A stretch of DNA of 59,654 nt, taken from positions 1-59,654 of the forward strand of contig CAKSSY010000004.1 of the NCBI GenBank assembly GCA_934489945.1. Direction: 5' to 3'. The notes below the pieces were generated by a model. The model was not told where the DNA came from. It worked only from the letters and a program-made list of their open reading frames with translations, and searched no databases. Below are positions 1 through 8,791 of this stretch, piece after piece (position 1 is the first letter of the stretch; every line of letters begins with the position of its first letter). The translations under genes and the position numbers were made by a program. The stretch is from an uncultured Eubacteriales bacterium (lineage in GTDB: Bacteria > Bacillota > Clostridia > Oscillospirales > CAG-272).

Positions 1-22
1 AACGCTTTCGATCGTTTGAGAC

Positions 23-1837
23 TCAACTCTCGTCATCCAGTTTCAGAACCGCCATAAATGCTTCCGGCGAGACCTGTACCGAGCCGAGCTGACGCATCTT
101 CTTTTTGCCTTCCTTCTGCTTTTCCAGCAACTTCTTTTTCCGCGTAATATCGCCGCCATAACACTTGGCCAGCACGTCCTTCCGCATGGCCTTGACCGTT
201 TCGCGCGCAATGATTTTGGAACCGATTGCCGCCTGTACCGGCACCTCAAAAAGCTGACGCGGAATATTATCCTTCAATTTTGCCGCAATCTTTCTGGCTC
301 TGGTGTAAGCCTTCTCCTCATGTACAATGAAGGAAAGAGCATCCACCTGCTCTCCGTTCAGAAGAAAGTCGAGTTTGACCAGTTTGCTCGGCACATAGCC
401 TTTGATCTCGTAATCCAACGACGCATAACCGCGGGAACGGCTCTTGAGCGCATCGAAAAAGTCATAGATAATCTCATTCAGCGGCAAGTCATAGTGAAGC
501 TCCACACGTGCCGTGTCAATGTATTTCATGTCAAGAAACACACCACGCCTGTCCTGACAGAGATCCATAAGCCCTCCCACATACTCCGTCGGTGTAATGA
601 TGTTGGCGGCAACAATCGGTTCCCGTGCCTCCGCAATCTGATCCGGCGACGGAAAATTCGAGGGATTGTCAATTTTCACAATTTCCCCGTTGGTCTTTGT
701 AATCTCATAAATAACACTGGGAGCCGTTGTCACAAGATCCAGATTGAACTCACGTTCAAGCCGTTCCTCAATAATCTCCATATGCAAAAGTCCCAAAAAA
801 CCGCAACGAAAGCCGAATCCGAGGGCAATAGAAGTCTCCGGTTCAAAGATCAGTGCCGCGTCATTGAGTTGCAGCTTTTCGAGTGCGTCCTTTAGATCGC
901 CGTAACGCGCACCGTCCGCCGGATAAATGCCGGCATAAACCATCGGTTGCACCGCTTTGAAACCGGGAAGTGCCGCCGCGGTCGGATTTTCGGCAAGCGT
1001 GATGGTGTCACCGACACGTGTCTCTCCGATACTCTTGATGGACGCCGTAATGTAGCCGACCTCACCCGCCTGCAAACACTCGGTTTTGACAAGGCTCATC
1101 GGTTCCATTTTGCCGACATCCACTACGTCAAAGGTTTTGCCGTTACTCATCATGAGAATCTTGTCACCCGATTTCACTTTGCCGTCCACAACCTTGACAT
1201 AGACAACAACCCCGAGATAGCTGTCATAATATGAGTCGAACACCAGACACCGCAACGGTGCGTTTTCGTCTCCTGTCGGCGCGGGGATGTCCGAAACAAC
1301 CTTTTCGAGTACCTTATCAATGTTGATTCCCGCCTTTGCCGAAACCGCCGGACAATCCTCAGCCGGTATTCCTATCACATCTTCAATCTCGTTCCGTACC
1401 TTTTCGACATCGGCAGAAGGCAGATCGATCTTGTTGATGACGGGAATGATTTCAAGATTGGAGTCTGCCGCAAGATAGGCGTTAGCAAGAGTCTGTGCCT
1501 CAATTCCCTGCGTGGCGTCCACAACCAACAACGCCCCTTCACAGGCATTCAGAGAGCGCGAAACCTCGTAGTTAAAGTCAACATGACCGGGGGTATCAAT
1601 CAGATTCAATTCATACACCTCGCCGTTCGGGGCGGTGTAATTCAGACGAACGGCACGCGCTTTGATTGTGATACCGCGTTCACGTTCCAGTTCCATGTTG
1701 TCCAGAATCTGTTCCTCCATATCACGCTTGGCAACCGTCTGTGTCAACTCCAGAATACGGTCGGCAAGCGTCGACTTACCATGATCGATATGGGCAATAA
1801 TGGAAAAATTCCGTATGTGTTTTTGTCTTTCGTTCAT
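23..1837 (-). CDS. lepA: Elongation factor 4 (LepA), ribosome back-translocating GTPase
   Basis: Cytoplasmic translational GTPase that acts on stalled or mistranslocated ribosomes. Seen: an N-terminal G domain with P-loop AHIDHGKST at residues 15-23, DTPGH and NKID motifs, an EF-G-like middle, and the LepA-specific C-terminal region ending in LKLDDES. The 604-residue length fits the family (about 600). I start at the ATG at 1835-1837 (MNERQKHIRNFS); an upstream in-frame ATG at 1868-1870 overlaps the predicted -10 box and is unlikely. It is monocistronic in this window and diverges from manA across about 180 bp. Identity is secure. Confidence 0.97.
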   Translation of the reverse strand: MNERQKHIRNFSIIAHIDHGKSTLADRILELTQTVAKRDMEEQILDNMELERERGITIKARAVRLNYTAPNGEVYELNLIDTPGHVDFNYEVSRSLNACEGALLVVDATQGIEAQTLANAYLAADSNLEIIPVINKIDLPSADVEKVRNEIEDVIGIPAEDCPAVSAKAGINIDKVLEKVVSDIPAPTGDENAPLRCLVFDSYYDSYLGVVVYVKVVDGKVKSGDKILMMSNGKTFDVVDVGKMEPMSLVKTECLQAGEVGYITASIKSIGETRVGDTITLAENPTAAALPGFKAVQPMVYAGIYPADGARYGDLKDALEKLQLNDAALIFEPETSIALGFGFRCGFLGLLHMEIIEERLEREFNLDLVTTAPSVIYEITKTNGEIVKIDNPSNFPSPDQIAEAREPIVAANIITPTEYVGGLMDLCQDRRGVFLDMKYIDTARVELHYDLPLNEIIYDFFDALKSRSRGYASLDYEIKGYVPSKLVKLDFLLNGEQVDALSFIVHEEKAYTRARKIAAKLKDNIPRQLFEVPVQAAIGSKIIARETVKAMRKDVLAKCYGGDITRKKKLLEKQKEGKKKMRQLGSVQVSPEAFMAVLKLDDES

Positions 1838-1868
1838 ATTTTCCTCTGTATTTCCGATATAATACATC

Positions 1869-1897
1869 ATTATACCGTATTTTTTCCTTTTTCACAA
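1869..1897 (-). promoter_or_regulatory. Sigma-A-type promoter of lepA
   Basis: On the minus strand, TTGTGA (1892-1897) and TATAAT (1869-1874) are 17 bp apart, about 32 bp upstream of the chosen lepA ATG. Pattern match only. Confidence 0.65.
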
Positions 1898-1958
1898 GGT
1901 CTTTTTTCTTTTTTCATAAAAAAAAGAAAAAGTCTGCCGTTTCCCGCACTCTGTGCGA

Positions 1959-1987
1959 TTGACAATTCGCCGACAATGTGATACAAT
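1959..1987 (+). promoter_or_regulatory. Sigma-A-type promoter of manA
   Basis: TTGACA (1959-1964) and TACAAT (1982-1987) are separated by 17 bp, and TGA sits directly before the -10 (extended -10). It lies 30 bp upstream of the manA ATG, which has an AGAAGG ribosome binding site. Confidence 0.75.
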
Positions 1988-2017
1988 ACAAAATATTAAC
2001 AAGAAGAAGGTATTCAC

Positions 2018-2980
2018 ATGAATCGCTATCCTTTGAAGCTGAAATACTATTCCAAAACCGCACTTTGGGGCGGCAATACGCTGAAAACAGAGTGGGGCAA
2101 AGAATGTTCCTTTGATAAACTTGCCGAAACATGGGAGCTGACCGTCCGCGACGACGCAGTAAACACCATTGAAAACGGAGAAGCCGCCGGAAAAACACTG
2201 GCAGAATATCTTGCCACCACACCCGGTGCAATAGGAACCGCCGGGACGGATTCCCGCTTTCCGCTCCTCATTAAACTGATTGATGCGGCGGACAAACTGT
2301 CCATTCAGGTACATCCGACCGATGCTTATGCCACCAAAACGGAACACGACTCCGGCAAAACCGAAATGTGGTATATTGTTTCCGCCGAAGAGGGTGCCGA
2401 AATTGTCTACGGTCTCGCCGACTTTATGGATGCCAATGATTTTCGCGCCTGTGTCCGCTCCGGTGAAATCAACAAGGCACTCAAGACCGTAAAGGTTCAT
2501 GCAGGGGAATGTTACTTTATTCCTGCCGGCATGGTACACGCAATCGGAAAAGGATGTCTCATTGCCGAAATTCAGCAAAACTCCGATCTGACTTACCGCG
2601 TTTATGATTACGACCGTCGCGATGCCGATGGAAAACTGCGCGAACTGCATACCGAAAAGGCATTGGATGTTGTTACCGCCTTTACCCAACAGGAAATTGA
2701 CGCCATTCGTTTTTCCAGATTTCCCGCTATAGATGCCGGAATCTGCCTCGCCGCCTGCCCCTATTTTGAGGTTCATATGCTCTCTCTGCGTGGTTACTCA
2801 CAGGAACTTTGCACCACAGACAAAAGTTTTCATTCTGTCCTCTGCATCGACGGTAACGGATTCCTCCTGTGCGACAGCAAACAGTACCCGCTCAACCGCG
2901 GCGACAGCTATTTCCTTCCCGCCGGCATGGGAAAATATACACTTTGCGGCAATGCAAAAATCATCCTTTCCTGTCTTTGA
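2018..2980 (+). CDS. manA: Mannose-6-phosphate isomerase, class I
   Basis: Interconverts mannose 6-phosphate and fructose 6-phosphate, feeding mannose into glycolysis or supplying GDP-mannose synthesis. It is a zinc cupin enzyme of the cytoplasm. Seen: the short form typical of Bacillota (320 residues), with metal ligands in QVHP (Gln97, His99), KTEMWY (Glu116) and GMVHAIG (His174), followed by AEIQQNSDLTYRVYDYDR, the family signature near the active-site arginine. A good promoter precedes it. The next gene starts 35 bp downstream on the same strand, so the two are probably cotranscribed. Confidence 0.95.
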   Translation: MNRYPLKLKYYSKTALWGGNTLKTEWGKECSFDKLAETWELTVRDDAVNTIENGEAAGKTLAEYLATTPGAIGTAGTDSRFPLLIKLIDAADKLSIQVHPTDAYATKTEHDSGKTEMWYIVSAEEGAEIVYGLADFMDANDFRACVRSGEINKALKTVKVHAGECYFIPAGMVHAIGKGCLIAEIQQNSDLTYRVYDYDRRDADGKLRELHTEKALDVVTAFTQQEIDAIRFSRFPAIDAGICLAACPYFEVHMLSLRGYSQELCTTDKSFHSVLCIDGNGFLLCDSKQYPLNRGDSYFLPAGMGKYTLCGNAKIILSCL

Positions 2981-3015
2981 TTTTGGATCAATCTGTCAAA
3001 AAGAGGTAGAAAAAC

Positions 3016-3747
3016 ATGAGTCTTCTTCTGGTCTTCGCCTTCCTGTTTTTTGCGGGAAGCCTTATCGGATGGTGTATTGAAGTGCTTTACCGCCGCTTTG
3101 TCGCCAACCGAAAAACCAAAAAATGGATCAACCCCGGATTTCTCAACGGACCCTATCTGCCACTGTACGGTTTCGGTCTGTGCGCCCTTTATCTTCTGGC
3201 ACAAATTGATGTTTCTTTTATTCCCGTAAAATGGTTGGCTGACCTGGTTCTGTTTATCATGATGGCAATCGTCATGACAGCCATTGAATTTGTGGCAGGT
3301 CTTATCTTCATCCGCGGCATGAAGATCAAACTTTGGGACTATTCCACGCGTCCGGGCAACATCGGAGGCATCATCTGTCCGTTGTTCTCCTTCTTCTGGG
3401 CGGTTCTTTCGGCGGTCTACTATCTCTTCATCCATCCGTATGTAGAACAATCCATTGCCTGGCTCTCCGGGCATTTGGTGTTTTCGTTTGTCATCGGATT
3501 CTTCTTCGGTGTCCTCACAATAGACTTCTGCGTCTCCATCCAGCTTACCGCACGTATCCGTCGCTTTGCCAAGGATAATCATATTGTTGTCCGTTACGAA
3601 GCACTGAAAACACACATTGCCACTCTCAGTGCGGAACACAAGAAAAAGGCAAAATTTCTGTTTGCTTTTCATACGGAAATGCCGTTCTCGGGAATCCTGC
3701 GCCGCTATCTGAAAAACGAGAACAAAACCGAACAAAATCAAAAATAA
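3016..3747 (+). CDS. Membrane protein of the 'putative ABC-transporter type IV' (CmpB-like) family
   Basis: A 243-residue polytopic membrane protein with about five hydrophobic segments spread from the N-terminus to roughly residue 180, then a basic soluble tail. The block GWCIEVLYRR, followed by a GFLNGPYLPLYGFG-like stretch (about residues 16-60), matches the family named putative ABC-transporter type IV (CmpB-like), common in Clostridia. Despite the name no ATPase partner is encoded here, and the biochemical role is unknown. It sits 35 bp after manA and is probably cotranscribed. Family assignment from motif memory; no function claimed. Confidence 0.75.
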   Translation: MSLLLVFAFLFFAGSLIGWCIEVLYRRFVANRKTKKWINPGFLNGPYLPLYGFGLCALYLLAQIDVSFIPVKWLADLVLFIMMAIVMTAIEFVAGLIFIRGMKIKLWDYSTRPGNIGGIICPLFSFFWAVLSAVYYLFIHPYVEQSIAWLSGHLVFSFVIGFFFGVLTIDFCVSIQLTARIRRFAKDNHIVVRYEALKTHIATLSAEHKKKAKFLFAFHTEMPFSGILRRYLKNENKTEQNQK

Positions 3748-3752
3748 TGTGT

Positions 3753-3799
3753 AGCTCCCCTTGTCGGCGATCGAAAAGTCAAAGACAAAGGGAGCTTTT
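3753..3799. terminator. Terminator hairpin between convergent genes
   Basis: AGCTCCCcTTGTC (3753-3765) pairs with GACAAaGGGAGCT (3784-3796), followed by TTTT on the plus strand. It lies between the convergent CmpB-like gene and the AraC gene. The termination role on the minus strand is less clear. Confidence 0.75.
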
Positions 3800-3833
3800 G
3801 TAAAAAACATTGATTGTGCGATACATACCACGG

Positions 3834-4598
3834 TCAGGAACGTTTTTCCCGATAGTCGGACGGCGACATTCCGATTTCTGTCCGAAACAGACGGCTGAAA
3901 TAAAACGGATCGCGAAATCCTGCCGACTCCGCCACTTCACGAATCGAAAAATTGGAAGAGATCAACATATTCTTTGCCTTTTCCAAACGCAAATAGTTGA
4001 TATATCTGACCGGTGAAGTGTTGCCCACGTTATGAAACACCCGGCGTATGTGTACCTCCGAAAGATTCATCTGAGAGGCAATACAACTGACCGAAAAATC
4101 AGGGTCGGTATAGTGTTCCAGAACACAATCCGTAATCCGGGAAAACAGCGCGGCACCCGAACTGTAGCTTTTACTCTCAATCCGGATCGCTTCTGCATAC
4201 AACCGATAAAGAAGGGAGAAAGATTGGGCAAACCCGACTGGATTCTGCTTGCTCCAAAGATAAAACAATTTTCGGAAATCATTCCCTGTGTTCGGAGGGA
4301 CATTTGGAAAAACAGCACTTCTCTGTACACTTACTTCGTTACCGAAATCAAAATCCACACAAATAAATTCGGTTTTTTCCCGGACCCGAATTTCGTAAAC
4401 ACTGTCTTTTGCCAGATAGAAAAAACCACCGGATCCGGCAGTAAAGGAATATCCGTCAAATACATACTCGGCACTGCCAGCAGAAAAACAAACAAAACCG
4501 TCACTGTGCCTGCCGACATTTTTCCTGCCGATAATACCGGGGCGAAAGGCCCCCTCAAAGACACGGTGAATTGCGGTAATCGTAAGAGCAGCTTTCAT
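3834..4598 (-). CDS. AraC-family transcriptional regulator, divergent from the glycyl radical enzyme operon
   Basis: A DNA-binding activator or repressor of 254 residues. Residues about 1-130 form a cupin-like ligand-binding region (GSAEYVFDGYSF..., ECVDFDFG-type strands). Residues about 155-254 hold the double helix-turn-helix: first helix pair around FSVSCIASQMNLSEVHIRRVF, second ending IREVAESAGFRDPFYFSRLF and MSPSDYRE, the AraC signature. It diverges from the glycyl radical enzyme gene across 190 bp, the usual arrangement for a local regulator, so I infer that it controls that operon. Its own promoter is a near-consensus one. The inducer cannot be read from sequence. Confidence 0.9.
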   Translation of the reverse strand: MKAALTITAIHRVFEGAFRPGIIGRKNVGRHSDGFVCFSAGSAEYVFDGYSFTAGSGGFFYLAKDSVYEIRVREKTEFICVDFDFGNEVSVQRSAVFPNVPPNTGNDFRKLFYLWSKQNPVGFAQSFSLLYRLYAEAIRIESKSYSSGAALFSRITDCVLEHYTDPDFSVSCIASQMNLSEVHIRRVFHNVGNTSPVRYINYLRLEKAKNMLISSNFSIREVAESAGFRDPFYFSRLFRTEIGMSPSDYREKRS

Positions 4599-4788
4599 AT
4601 TTCTGTCCTCCGTCGGTCATTCTTCTCCGATTGTATCACATTCGGCTCCGTGCGTCAAGACACCTCCGCAAGAAAGATGTTCAAAAAATCCATGTCGTTT
4701 CTTTTGTCTATTTACTTTATTCCTGCCCTGTGATAACCTGTAGGGGATCCGGAAACGTTGCGGATCGGAAAGGATTGAGAACATTCGC
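4599..4788. promoter_or_regulatory. Divergent control region between the araC-type and glycyl radical enzyme genes
   Basis: The regulator has a good minus-strand promoter: TTGACG (4653-4658), 17 bp, TACAAT (4630-4635) with TGA before the -10. Toward the glycyl radical enzyme I see no consensus -35/-10 pair, which fits an activator-dependent promoter. An inverted repeat GATCCG (4746-4751) / CGGATC (4761-4766) lies just upstream of the enzyme's start and could be an operator. The operator and activator role are inference. Confidence 0.55.
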
Positions 4789-6822
4789 ATGAACCTCGTC
4801 GATAAAAAGTTCCCGCCCTATGATAACGCCGACACATTGGAAAACGACTCAGATATTATCGTTTTCCTGCTCGACCATTGTACACTGACCGTTCCGACAG
4901 AAAACTGCTTTTTTGTCAATATCGAAAACAAAGTACGCCCTCAAACACTTTCCTACCATGCCGTAAACCTCGGTCCGACACTTGCGGAATATCATCTGAA
5001 AGCCGGCATCCGTGCATTGGCTTATACCGGGACATACGACTTCGGACACACATCCGCAGATTGGGAAAGCGTGATGCGCCTCGGCATTTACGGTCTGCGA
5101 AACCGGATTGCCGAATTTGCAGACAAAAACACGGATACCAAAAAAACGAAATTTTACAATAACGCCCTCCGTGTATATGACGCGGCACTCCGATTCATGA
5201 AACGCGCCGCAAATGAGGCATACCGTGCCGGCAAACAGGAGATGGGCGACGGACTGTCCGCACTGACTCATAAAGCTCCGTATAATCTCTTTACCGCTAT
5301 GCAGACATCCCTTGTCTATTACAGCCTGCAACAATACTTTGAACGAACTGTCCTGCGTACACTCGGACGGCTGGACAGCCTGTTTTATCCTTTTTATAAA
5401 GAAGAAAGCCCTTCCGATGCCGAACAGCTTCTCACGGAATATCTGAAGGAAATTGACCGGATCCACGCCGACTCCAATCTTCCGTTTGCAATCGGCGGTA
5501 CCGACATAAACGGAACCAGTACGGTCAATTCTTTGTCTTATGCCCTTCTGAGAACCTATCAACGGTTGCCGCTTCAGAATACCAAACTGCATTTTCTCTG
5601 CTCGGAAAATATGCCGGATGATCTTGTCACAGAAGCCTTGGACGGCGTCCGAAACGGCAAAAACAGTATCGTTTTCCTCTCTGATGAAAAAATCATTGCT
5701 TCTCTGGAAAAACTCGGAGCAGAAAAAGCCGATGCGGTGAATTACCGTGTCGTCGGATGTTACGAATGCGGAGCGCGCGATGAATTGACCTGCTCCTGTA
5801 ACGCGAGAGTAAATATTGTCAAAGCATTGGAGTATACCCTGAACGGCGGACGGGATATGCTGACAGGAGAACAGATCGGACTTGATACCCCGAGTATCTT
5901 TCCGTCTTTCGATGCGTTGTATGAGGAATTTTCAAGACAGTTAATCCATTTGTGCCGTTGCGCCATGCTTTCGACCGATCTGTATGAGATACATAATCCC
6001 GAACTTCACGCCTCTCCCATTCTGTCAGGCACCTATCTCTCGGCTTTGAAGAAAGGCGGAGACCTGTATTGCAACTGTTCGGCAAAATACAATAATTCCT
6101 CGGTAAATGCAATCGGAATTGCAACAGCAACCGATTCTCTTGAAGCCATCCGAAAAGCGGTTTTTGAGGACAAAATCCTGACACTTGAGGACTTCGTCCG
6201 TGTCCTGAAATCCGATTGGGAAGGACAGGAACCTCTTCGACTCCGGATCCGAAATCGCTATCCGAAATTCGGGCAGGATAACAATTCCGTGGATAAACTG
6301 GCAAGGGATATTGCCAAAACGCTTGCCTCGGCAATCAACGGTCAACCGAACAAAAAAGGCGGTGTTTACCGTTTGGGGCTGTTCTCCATTAACTGGCGGT
6401 GGGAAATGGGTGCCAAGACCGCCGCTTCCGCCGACGGAAGACACGCCGGAGAAACGCTCTCGCAAAATACCGGTGCGACCTTTGGTGCCGATTGTTTCGG
6501 CGCGACCGCACATCTGAAATCGGTAGCCCGCATAGATGCCACCGACACCCCGAACGGTTCTGTTGCCGATATAGATATGCACATCTCCGCCGTACAAGGG
6601 GAAAACGGACTCCGCGCCATGCTTGCCACTCTGAGAACCTACTTTGCCCTTGGCGGCTTTGGTGTACACTATAACATTCTCGACACGGAAATCCTGAAAA
6701 AAGCCAAAAACTCCCCGGCGTTGTATCCAAACCTGCAAGTGCGGCTTTGCGGCTGGAATGTTCTTTTTTCCTCTCTCAGCGAAAAAGAAAAAGATGAATT
6801 CATTGCGAGGTCCGAAAAATGA
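4789..6822 (+). CDS. Glycyl radical enzyme of unassigned substrate (PFL/dehydratase-like)
   Basis: Radical lyase or dehydratase of the anaerobic cytoplasm, 677 residues, shorter than most glycyl radical enzymes (about 750-850). Seen: the C-terminal glycyl radical loop VRLCGWNVLF with the radical glycine at about Gly655, and an active-site loop VVGCYECGA with thiyl cysteine Cys324 and Glu326. The Cys-x-Glu pattern is that of dehydratase/C-N lyase members (GCVE in glycerol dehydratase and choline lyase), not the Cys-Cys of true pyruvate formate-lyase. The GCYEC variant is one I do not recognise. It overlaps its activase by 4 bp (ATGA). Dehydration or C-N/C-C cleavage of a small polyol or amino alcohol is plausible inference only. 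Confidence 0.88.
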   Translation: MNLVDKKFPPYDNADTLENDSDIIVFLLDHCTLTVPTENCFFVNIENKVRPQTLSYHAVNLGPTLAEYHLKAGIRALAYTGTYDFGHTSADWESVMRLGIYGLRNRIAEFADKNTDTKKTKFYNNALRVYDAALRFMKRAANEAYRAGKQEMGDGLSALTHKAPYNLFTAMQTSLVYYSLQQYFERTVLRTLGRLDSLFYPFYKEESPSDAEQLLTEYLKEIDRIHADSNLPFAIGGTDINGTSTVNSLSYALLRTYQRLPLQNTKLHFLCSENMPDDLVTEALDGVRNGKNSIVFLSDEKIIASLEKLGAEKADAVNYRVVGCYECGARDELTCSCNARVNIVKALEYTLNGGRDMLTGEQIGLDTPSIFPSFDALYEEFSRQLIHLCRCAMLSTDLYEIHNPELHASPILSGTYLSALKKGGDLYCNCSAKYNNSSVNAIGIATATDSLEAIRKAVFEDKILTLEDFVRVLKSDWEGQEPLRLRIRNRYPKFGQDNNSVDKLARDIAKTLASAINGQPNKKGGVYRLGLFSINWRWEMGAKTAASADGRHAGETLSQNTGATFGADCFGATAHLKSVARIDATDTPNGSVADIDMHISAVQGENGLRAMLATLRTYFALGGFGVHYNILDTEILKKAKNSPALYPNLQVRLCGWNVLFSSLSEKEKDEFIARSEK

Positions 6823-7643
6823 AAGGAATCATTTCCGGAATCAAACGAATGGAAATTCACGACGGAGACGGGTTGCGAACCACGGTTTTTTTCAAGGGCT
6901 GCCCGTTGAAATGCCTTTGGTGCCACAACCCGGAAAGCATTCTTCCCAAACCGCAGATCGCGTTTTTCAGGGAGAAATGTATCGGCTGCGGAGCCTGTCA
7001 CGGCGAACGAACCGAGATTGCCGCAAAGAACTGTCCGACCGAGGCACTCGTTGCCTACGGCAGACAGATGGAACCGGAAGAACTGGTTGCCGAATTGCAA
7101 AAAGATGACGTATTTTTCCGTCAGAGTGGCGGAGGCGTTACCCTGTCAGGCGGAGAATGTCTTGCGCAACCGGCATTTGCTCTTGAGGTGGCACGATTGT
7201 TGTCCGAAAAGCGGATCAGTGTCTATGTTGACACCTGCGGCTTTGTGCAACGCCGGACATTGGCGGCAATGCTTCCGTATACCGACAAATTTTTGTATGA
7301 CATCAAGGCAATAAATCCTGCCGTACACAAAAAATGTACCGGACAGGACAACGCACAAATCCTGGACAACCTGAAATTCCTGTCTGCCTCCGGCAGTCGG
7401 ATAGAAGTCCGATATCCCCTCATTCAAGGCTATAACGACGGGGAAGCAAAAGAAATCGGTCGTTTTTTGCAAAACCTTCCGGGAATCACTGCCGTTAAGG
7501 TTCTGAAATACCATCGGTTTGCCGGTTCCCGCTATGAGGCACTCGGAATGAAAAACACACTGCCCGACACCGAGACCACCGATTTCACCATGAAAACCGT
7601 CATGCAAACTTTGAAAAACTACGGACTCAATGTCATAATCTGA
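6819..7643 (+). CDS. Glycyl radical enzyme activating enzyme (radical SAM)
   Basis: Cleaves S-adenosylmethionine reductively and abstracts hydrogen from the glycine of the partner enzyme. 274 residues. Seen: the radical SAM cysteine triad Cys28-x3-Cys32-x2-Cys35 (GCPLKCLWC), one auxiliary iron-sulfur cysteine set CIGCGAC...C (Cys54, 57, 60, 72), and GGVTLSGGECLAQ near residue 110 for SAM binding. Auxiliary clusters are typical of activases for non-PFL glycyl radical enzymes; many carry two cysteine sets, but only one is evident here. The start overlaps the stop of the enzyme gene (ATGA), so translation is coupled and the pair is a dedicated enzyme-activase unit. Confidence 0.93.
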   Translation: MKGIISGIKRMEIHDGDGLRTTVFFKGCPLKCLWCHNPESILPKPQIAFFREKCIGCGACHGERTEIAAKNCPTEALVAYGRQMEPEELVAELQKDDVFFRQSGGGVTLSGGECLAQPAFALEVARLLSEKRISVYVDTCGFVQRRTLAAMLPYTDKFLYDIKAINPAVHKKCTGQDNAQILDNLKFLSASGSRIEVRYPLIQGYNDGEAKEIGRFLQNLPGITAVKVLKYHRFAGSRYEALGMKNTLPDTETTDFTMKTVMQTLKNYGLNVII

Positions 7644-7656
7644 ATCGTACCTTTAT

Positions 7657-7717
7657 AAAAAAACCTTATCGCAACATTGGAAAAAACAATGTATCCTGTA
7701 TGCGATAAGGTTTTTTT
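7657..7717. terminator. Bidirectional terminator
   Basis: A seven-A run and CCTTATCGCA (7657-7673) pair with TGCGATAAGG and a seven-T run (7701-7717), with an inner hairpin ACATTG/CAATGT. It serves both the activase gene (plus) and the flavin reductase gene (minus), which converge here. Confidence 0.9.
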
Positions 7718-8292
7718 CATTTATTCGGCGTTCTTTTCTTTTTCACCGAAAAACCAAATGATCCGATTTTCTTTCCGAGGGCAAAATACTCGCCGTGTGC
7801 ATACGCTGTCAGTTTCGCACGGTCAAGATGGAGCTTGCCTTCCTCGTCGATGAGTGTCTCGTCAATGTCAACGGCAACAATGTCGGCAAGAAACATATCG
7901 TGACTCCCCATCGGAATCACGTCGGTCACACGACATTCCAAAGACAGCGGTGACTGTCCGATCAGCGGTGCCTCAACTTCCTGCCCCTTCTCCTTCACTA
8001 AACCGAATTTCTTGAATTTGTCGACCTTTGCGCCTGTGAGAACACCGCAGGAATCACAAGCCCGCACAAGGTCAGAAGGAGTCAGATTGATTACAAACTC
8101 CCGACTTTCCTTGATGATTTCATAGGAATAACGCGACGAACGGACGGATATGTAAGTCTTGGGCGGTGTGCTGTTCACGATTCCCGTCCACGCCACCGTC
8201 AGAACATTCGGCTTCTCCATTGTACCGCAACTGACCATTACCGCCGGCACAGGAGCCAAAAGGGCACCTCCCTTCCACGCAACCTTACTCAT
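7717..8292 (-). CDS. Flavin reductase-like FMN-binding split-barrel protein
   Basis: A flavin reductase-like domain protein (FMN-binding split barrel), 191 residues from the ATG at 8290-8292. Seen: MVSCGTMEKPNVLTVAWTG near the N-terminus, the PPKTYISVRSSRYSYEIIKES strand-helix and EFVINL, all characteristic of this fold. Members either reduce flavin for a partner oxygenase or act in anaerobic redox reactions; the partner is not evident here. The start overlaps the cyclophilin stop by 8 bp and has a GGAG site 7 bp upstream, so it is the last gene of the mrnC-cyclophilin operon. An upstream in-frame ATG (8311-8313) is less likely. Confidence 0.85.
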   Translation of the reverse strand: MSKVAWKGGALLAPVPAVMVSCGTMEKPNVLTVAWTGIVNSTPPKTYISVRSSRYSYEIIKESREFVINLTPSDLVRACDSCGVLTGAKVDKFKKFGLVKEKGQEVEAPLIGQSPLSLECRVTDVIPMGSHDMFLADIVAVDIDETLIDEEGKLHLDRAKLTAYAHGEYFALGKKIGSFGFSVKKKRTPNK

Positions 8293-8791
8293 GGAGCATC
8301 TCCATTCGTTCAATCACAACATCGTCAACCGGCCAGTCCTCGTAATACCGCATTTTTGTGGTAGTTCTGACCTTGGCAATGCTGTCGATCACATCCTCAC
8401 CCTCAATCACCTTGCCGAATGCGGCATACTGGGCATCTAGGTGCGGAGAATCCTTATGCATGATAAAAAACTGTGAGGTTGCCGAATCCGGCACCATGGT
8501 GCGCGCCATGGAAAGAACGCCCCGCGTGTGCTTCAGTGTGTTCTGTGCGAAGCCGTTAGCGGCAAATTCGCCGTAAATGCTTTCCGTTTCCTTCGGATTG
8601 TGTTCCTCATCAAAGCCGCCGCCCTGGATCATAAAGCCGGGAATGACGCGGTGGAAAATGAGACCGTCATAAAAGCCCTTTTCAACGAGCGATGTAAAGT
8701 TTTCGACTGTGGCAGGTGCCATGTCGGGGTAAAGTTCGGCAATCATAGTGCCAAACTTTTTAACCGTGATTTTAACCTTCGGATGATTCAT
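8285..8791 (-). CDS. Cyclophilin-type peptidyl-prolyl cis-trans isomerase
   Basis: Cytoplasmic prolyl isomerase of 168 residues with no signal peptide. Seen: FHRVIPGFMIQGG (catalytic Arg in HRVI, Phe and Gln downstream), SQFFIMHKDSPHLDAQYAAFGKV, the cyclophilin core. Start chosen at the ATG at 8789-8791 (MNHPKVKITVKK); a longer frame upstream runs inside mrnC and has no cyclophilin character. It overlaps mrnC by 20 bp upstream and the flavin reductase gene by 8 bp downstream, so the three are one operon. Confidence 0.95.
   Translation of the reverse strand: MNHPKVKITVKKFGTMIAELYPDMAPATVENFTSLVEKGFYDGLIFHRVIPGFMIQGGGFDEEHNPKETESIYGEFAANGFAQNTLKHTRGVLSMARTMVPDSATSQFFIMHKDSPHLDAQYAAFGKVIEGEDVIDSIAKVRTTTKMRYYEDWPVDDVVIERMEMLHE

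Noticed and set aside
2908..3831. Long minus-strand frame (307 codons) opposite the manA/CmpB-like genes
   Set aside because: It is a shadow of real plus-strand genes: no recognisable domain, charge-rich composition and no ribosome binding site.
4789..6822. True pyruvate formate-lyase (pflB)
   Set aside because: It lacks the adjacent Cys-Cys pair, is about 80 residues shorter and carries Cys-Tyr-Glu instead.
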